Positions 5,725 to 7,408 of a stretch of DNA of 7,408 nt are shown here, one piece after another. Source of the DNA: Beijerinckiaceae bacterium (GTDB taxonomy: Bacteria > Pseudomonadota > Alphaproteobacteria > Rhizobiales > Beijerinckiaceae); NCBI GenBank assembly GCA_027346205.1, contig DAIESR010000173.1, forward strand, positions 1-7,408, read 5' to 3'. Each line of letters starts with the position of its first letter. The first letter of the stretch is position 1. The notes beneath the pieces were generated by a model. That model searched no databases, had not been told where the DNA came from, and worked only from the letters and a program-made list of their open reading frames with translations. The position numbers and the translations under genes were made by a program.

Positions 5725-5762
5725 GCCGGTACGTATTTCCGGCATTGTCCCGCGCTGCGGGA
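5725..5762. terminator. Two further small stem-loops in the convergent gap
   Basis: GCCGG (5725-5729) pairs with CCGGC (5739-5743). TCCCGC (5748-5753) pairs with GCGGGA (5757-5762) around a three-base loop. The second is compact and stable. It is the first hairpin met by transcripts leaving the minus-strand gene, 49 bases after its stop, and may be that gene's own end signal. Confidence 0.4.
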
Positions 5763-5810
5763 GATTCCAAATAGCTTCGCGGGCGTTTCCGATATTTGTC
5801 CGCGAATGCT

Positions 5811-6539
5811 TCATCGTAAGTTGGCTTTGTCGCGCATTTTCGCGGCGCTCAGAATGTGGCGATAGGTGCCGTCGAAGACCGTGTCGGTCGACGATGTCCA
5901 TTGCGTTTCTTTGCCGAGGGTAGCGCGGCTCTGCTGAATGCGACGGGCTTGCAGCTCGCGCTCGGCGGCTTCTTCCGCATCCATTTTGACCAACTCGAAA
6001 TCGGCCTCGTCTGGGATGACGATGATCTGCATGAACGGCTCGCCCGGCCGAAAAATATGCGTGCGGCCTTCCGCCGGCGATTTGAAGACGACGAAGAACA
6101 TCATCGGCCACCAATGCCGCAGCAAGGCCGGTACTGCGATCGGAACGCTATCCGTCGGGTCTGTGTAAAAGCGCGGATGCGGCTCGGTACGAATCGCCCA
6201 GCCGGGCTCCACCTTCAAATCGAGAAGAATTTGATAGGTGTAATAGGTATTGCCGAATGTCCGGAAAGGTGGCCATTGCACACCGGTCTGTGGATCGGGG
6301 CCAAAGTCGCCATCGAAGATGAGATGCCCGTCACGCGTCGAGACATGTAATTCATTGTCATAAGGATAGAACAGCTCGATGCCGTAGCGCGCCCCTTCGG
6401 CGAATGGCATGCAGTGCCACGGATGTTCATGCGAACCATCAGCGCGCGGCTCGGACTCGCCGGCCCATCCTGGAACTTCGAGCTTGGTTCGCTGGGGCTG
6501 GAGACCTGCGATGGAGGTTCTGTATTTGACCTTTTGCAT
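5811..6539 (-). CDS. DUF6065-like protein of unknown function
   Basis: The 242-residue soluble protein starts at an ATG with GAGGAG five bases upstream. It has no signal peptide or membrane segment. Visible landmarks are GWAGESEPRADGSHEHPWHCMP cut short as HEHPWHCMPF near residue 37, ELFYPYDNELHV (about 55-66), TRDGHLIFDGDFGPDP, KVEPGWAIRTEPHPRFYTDP (about 109-128), a Trp/Phe-rich strand HWWPMMFFVVFKSP, and FRPGEPFMQIIVIPDE (about 163-178). A charged, probably helical tail rich in Glu, Ala and Arg follows. The order of an amphipathic FYP strand, EPGW, a polar loop, and a GEPF strand matches my recollection of DUF6065, a family with no assigned role. I hold that assignment at moderate strength only. 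The gene follows the cupin gene after 62 bases on the same strand, so the two are probably co-transcribed. No enzyme motif is visible. Confidence 0.85.
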   Translation of the reverse strand: MQKVKYRTSIAGLQPQRTKLEVPGWAGESEPRADGSHEHPWHCMPFAEGARYGIELFYPYDNELHVSTRDGHLIFDGDFGPDPQTGVQWPPFRTFGNTYYTYQILLDLKVEPGWAIRTEPHPRFYTDPTDSVPIAVPALLRHWWPMMFFVVFKSPAEGRTHIFRPGEPFMQIIVIPDEADFELVKMDAEEAAERELQARRIQQSRATLGKETQWTSSTDTVFDGTYRHILSAAKMRDKANLR

Positions 6540-6601
6540 GCATGCTCCTCTTGATGCGGAAGCGGTCCGGCACAGCGTGCGGCTTTTTCCGCAATGCGCG
6601 C

Positions 6602-6949
6602 TTAAGCTCCCGACTGACTCGCAACGAAATGCACGGCGAGCCAGATTGTTGGTTGTGCCGGGTCCGTGAAAACAACACGATGGCGTTGATGTGGGGCGAT
6701 CAAAAGATAATCACCTGGTTTCAAGAGACGCGGCTCGGCTTCGTTCTCGAAGAACAGGGCCGCTGCGCCCGAAACGAGCAGAACCCATTCGGCATGCGGC
6801 TGATCGTACCAGAAATCCGGCGGGCTCGCCTGGCCTGTCGAGATGATGCGCTCGATGGCGACACCGGGGGCGGAGGCAAGCGTGACGATCTGTTCCTCGG
6901 GCGAAGGTTCTGGAATATCGGCGAAGAGATTGCCAGCGGTCAAATTCAT
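6602..6949 (-). CDS. Small single-domain cupin protein
   Basis: The 115-residue product fits a single cupin barrel. Residues 29-39 (GVAIERIISTG) form the entry strand, followed by SPPDFWYDQPHAEWVLLVSG (42-61), a turn of Glu/Asn residues, and LLKPGDYLLIAPHQRHRVVF (75-94). The end is PTIWLAVHF. Candidate metal ligands are H52, E54, H87, H90 and H107; the first cupin motif has only one His. Proteins of this type are widespread in proteobacteria and described just as cupin-domain proteins, with no known substrate. The N-terminal NLFADIP is typical for the group. The ATG at 6949 has GAGG at a spacing of seven. It is the first gene of a probable two-gene unit with the DUF6065-like gene, and is divergent from the lipoprotein gene 91 bases away. 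Confidence 0.9.
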   Translation of the reverse strand: MNLTAGNLFADIPEPSPEEQIVTLASAPGVAIERIISTGQASPPDFWYDQPHAEWVLLVSGAAALFFENEAEPRLLKPGDYLLIAPHQRHRVVFTDPAQPTIWLAVHFVASQSGA

Positions 6950-6971
6950 GCGTCATCCTCGCGTGTTGTCC

Positions 6972-7000
6972 TTGACCTGGCCATCAAGTCGATTTTCATT
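6972..7000 (+). promoter_or_regulatory. Possible promoter of the lipoprotein gene
   Basis: TTGACC (6972-6977) and TTCATT (6995-7000) are 17 bases apart in the 91-base gap between divergent genes, giving a leader of about 33 bases. The -35 is good and the -10 poor. I could not find a clear promoter for the cupin gene in the same gap. Confidence 0.3.
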
Positions 7001-7040
7001 GCGTCCCGCTATCCTGCTTTCGTGTCTCGTCGGGGGCGCT

Positions 7041-7373
7041 ATGCAATCTATGGTTTCTCTGTCGGTCGTCTGCGTCGCCGCGCTCATGCTGTGCGGGTGT
7101 AATCAGACTCAGCCGGTCGCCTCCGCGCCGCCGCTGCGGCCTGCGCCCGCCAAATTCGCCGATCTGCCGGCCGGCACTGCCTGTGCCGCGAAGATCAATC
7201 GCTATCAATCTGTGCTCGGCGCCGATGAGGCGACCGGCAATGTCGCGCAAAAAGTCTATAATCAGGTCGAAAACGAACTCGTCGAGGCGGCTGCCGCTTG
7301 CGCGGCCGGGCGTGGGAACGACGCGCTGAGCCTCGTGCATGATTCGGAAGTTCGGCACGGCTATCACGTGTAG
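7041..7373 (+). CDS. Small lipoprotein, conserved hypothetical
   Basis: The 110-residue product starts MQSMVSLSVVCVAALMLCGC. It is a lipoprotein signal with a lipobox L17-C18-G19-C20, so Cys20 would be lipidated and the protein anchored in the cell envelope. A Pro/Ala-rich linker follows (QPVASAPPLRPAPAKFADLP). A small, probably helical domain holds GTACAAKINRYQSVL (about 50-64), a VYNQVENELVEAAAACAAG stretch, and the end RHGYHV. Two Cys (about 52 and 91) could form a disulfide. The pattern resembles uncharacterised Hyphomicrobiales lipoproteins ending in HGY; the function is unknown. The frame is open upstream to 6843, but that part is antisense to the cupin gene. The ATG at 7041 has GGGGG at a spacing of about four and gives a proper lipoprotein signal. 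An ATG three codons later is an alternative. Confidence 0.85.
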   Translation: MQSMVSLSVVCVAALMLCGCNQTQPVASAPPLRPAPAKFADLPAGTACAAKINRYQSVLGADEATGNVAQKVYNQVENELVEAAAACAAGRGNDALSLVHDSEVRHGYHV

Positions 7374-7390
7374 GCGCGCGGCACGCGCCT
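7372..7390 (+). terminator. Hairpin overlapping the lipoprotein stop codon
   Basis: AGGCGCG (7372-7378) and CGCGCCT (7384-7390) form a perfect seven-pair stem with a five-base loop. The stop codon TAG at 7371-7373 lies at its base. There is no following T-tract within the window. It is a probable terminator or transcript end stabiliser. Confidence 0.5.
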
Positions 7391-7408
7391 GCGGACGTCG
7401 AGGTCACG

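Noticed and set aside
5393..5770. Met/Val-rich minus-strand open frame resembling a metal-binding or membrane protein
   Set aside because: The Met run is only the reverse complement of the CAT/CAC His codons on the other strand.
6542..7102. A 186-codon plus-strand open frame opposite the cupin gene
   Set aside because: It is antisense to a clear cupin-domain sequence, and its own product resembles nothing.

Overview
The window is GC-rich and reads as chromosome of an alphaproteobacterium, most likely order Hyphomicrobiales (Rhizobiales). Supporting signs are the ssb/gyrA neighbourhood, a GTTC-N7-GTTC LexA box of the alphaproteobacterial type, REP-like palindromes of the CATCCTGAGG...CGAAGGATGAG style common in that order, and small secreted and lipoprotein genes of rhizobial flavour. 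The family within the order cannot be fixed from this sequence alone.

Left part (1-4892), all genes on the minus strand. In transcription order these are: a putative leuA leader (promoter, leucine-rich leader ORF, hairpin), leuA (2-isopropylmalate synthase), a hairpin, a LexA-box promoter with ssb, a pair of inverted REP-like palindromes, a small secreted protein of unknown function, and the first 471 codons of gyrA, which runs off the left edge. The pathways are unrelated: leucine biosynthesis, then single-strand DNA binding and DNA topology. Each gene has its own plausible control region, so this is a string of separate units rather than one operon.

Middle (4893-5800). About 400 bases between the leuA control region and the next gene hold no gene I can support. 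Then follows a plus-strand gene for an exported protein with a Tyr5 tract, a His6 tract and a His15 tract, probably metal binding. A cluster of stem-loops separates it from the convergent genes to the right.

Right part (5811-7373). A minus-strand pair, a small cupin and then a DUF6065-like protein, is probably co-transcribed. A divergent plus-strand gene encodes a 110-residue lipoprotein whose stop codon lies in a hairpin.

The most interesting region is the leuA leader. It has a 61-codon GTG-started ORF with 18 leucine codons, built partly from three tandem 21-bp units. It ends in four consecutive Leu codons just before a strong hairpin that overlaps its stop codon. Alternative pairings link the leader to that hairpin and to the leuA start region. 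This looks like a leucine-responsive leader or attenuator, and its mechanism is not settled by the sequence. Also notable are the LexA-box promoter of ssb with no uvrA beside it, and leucine at the quinolone-critical position of GyrA.
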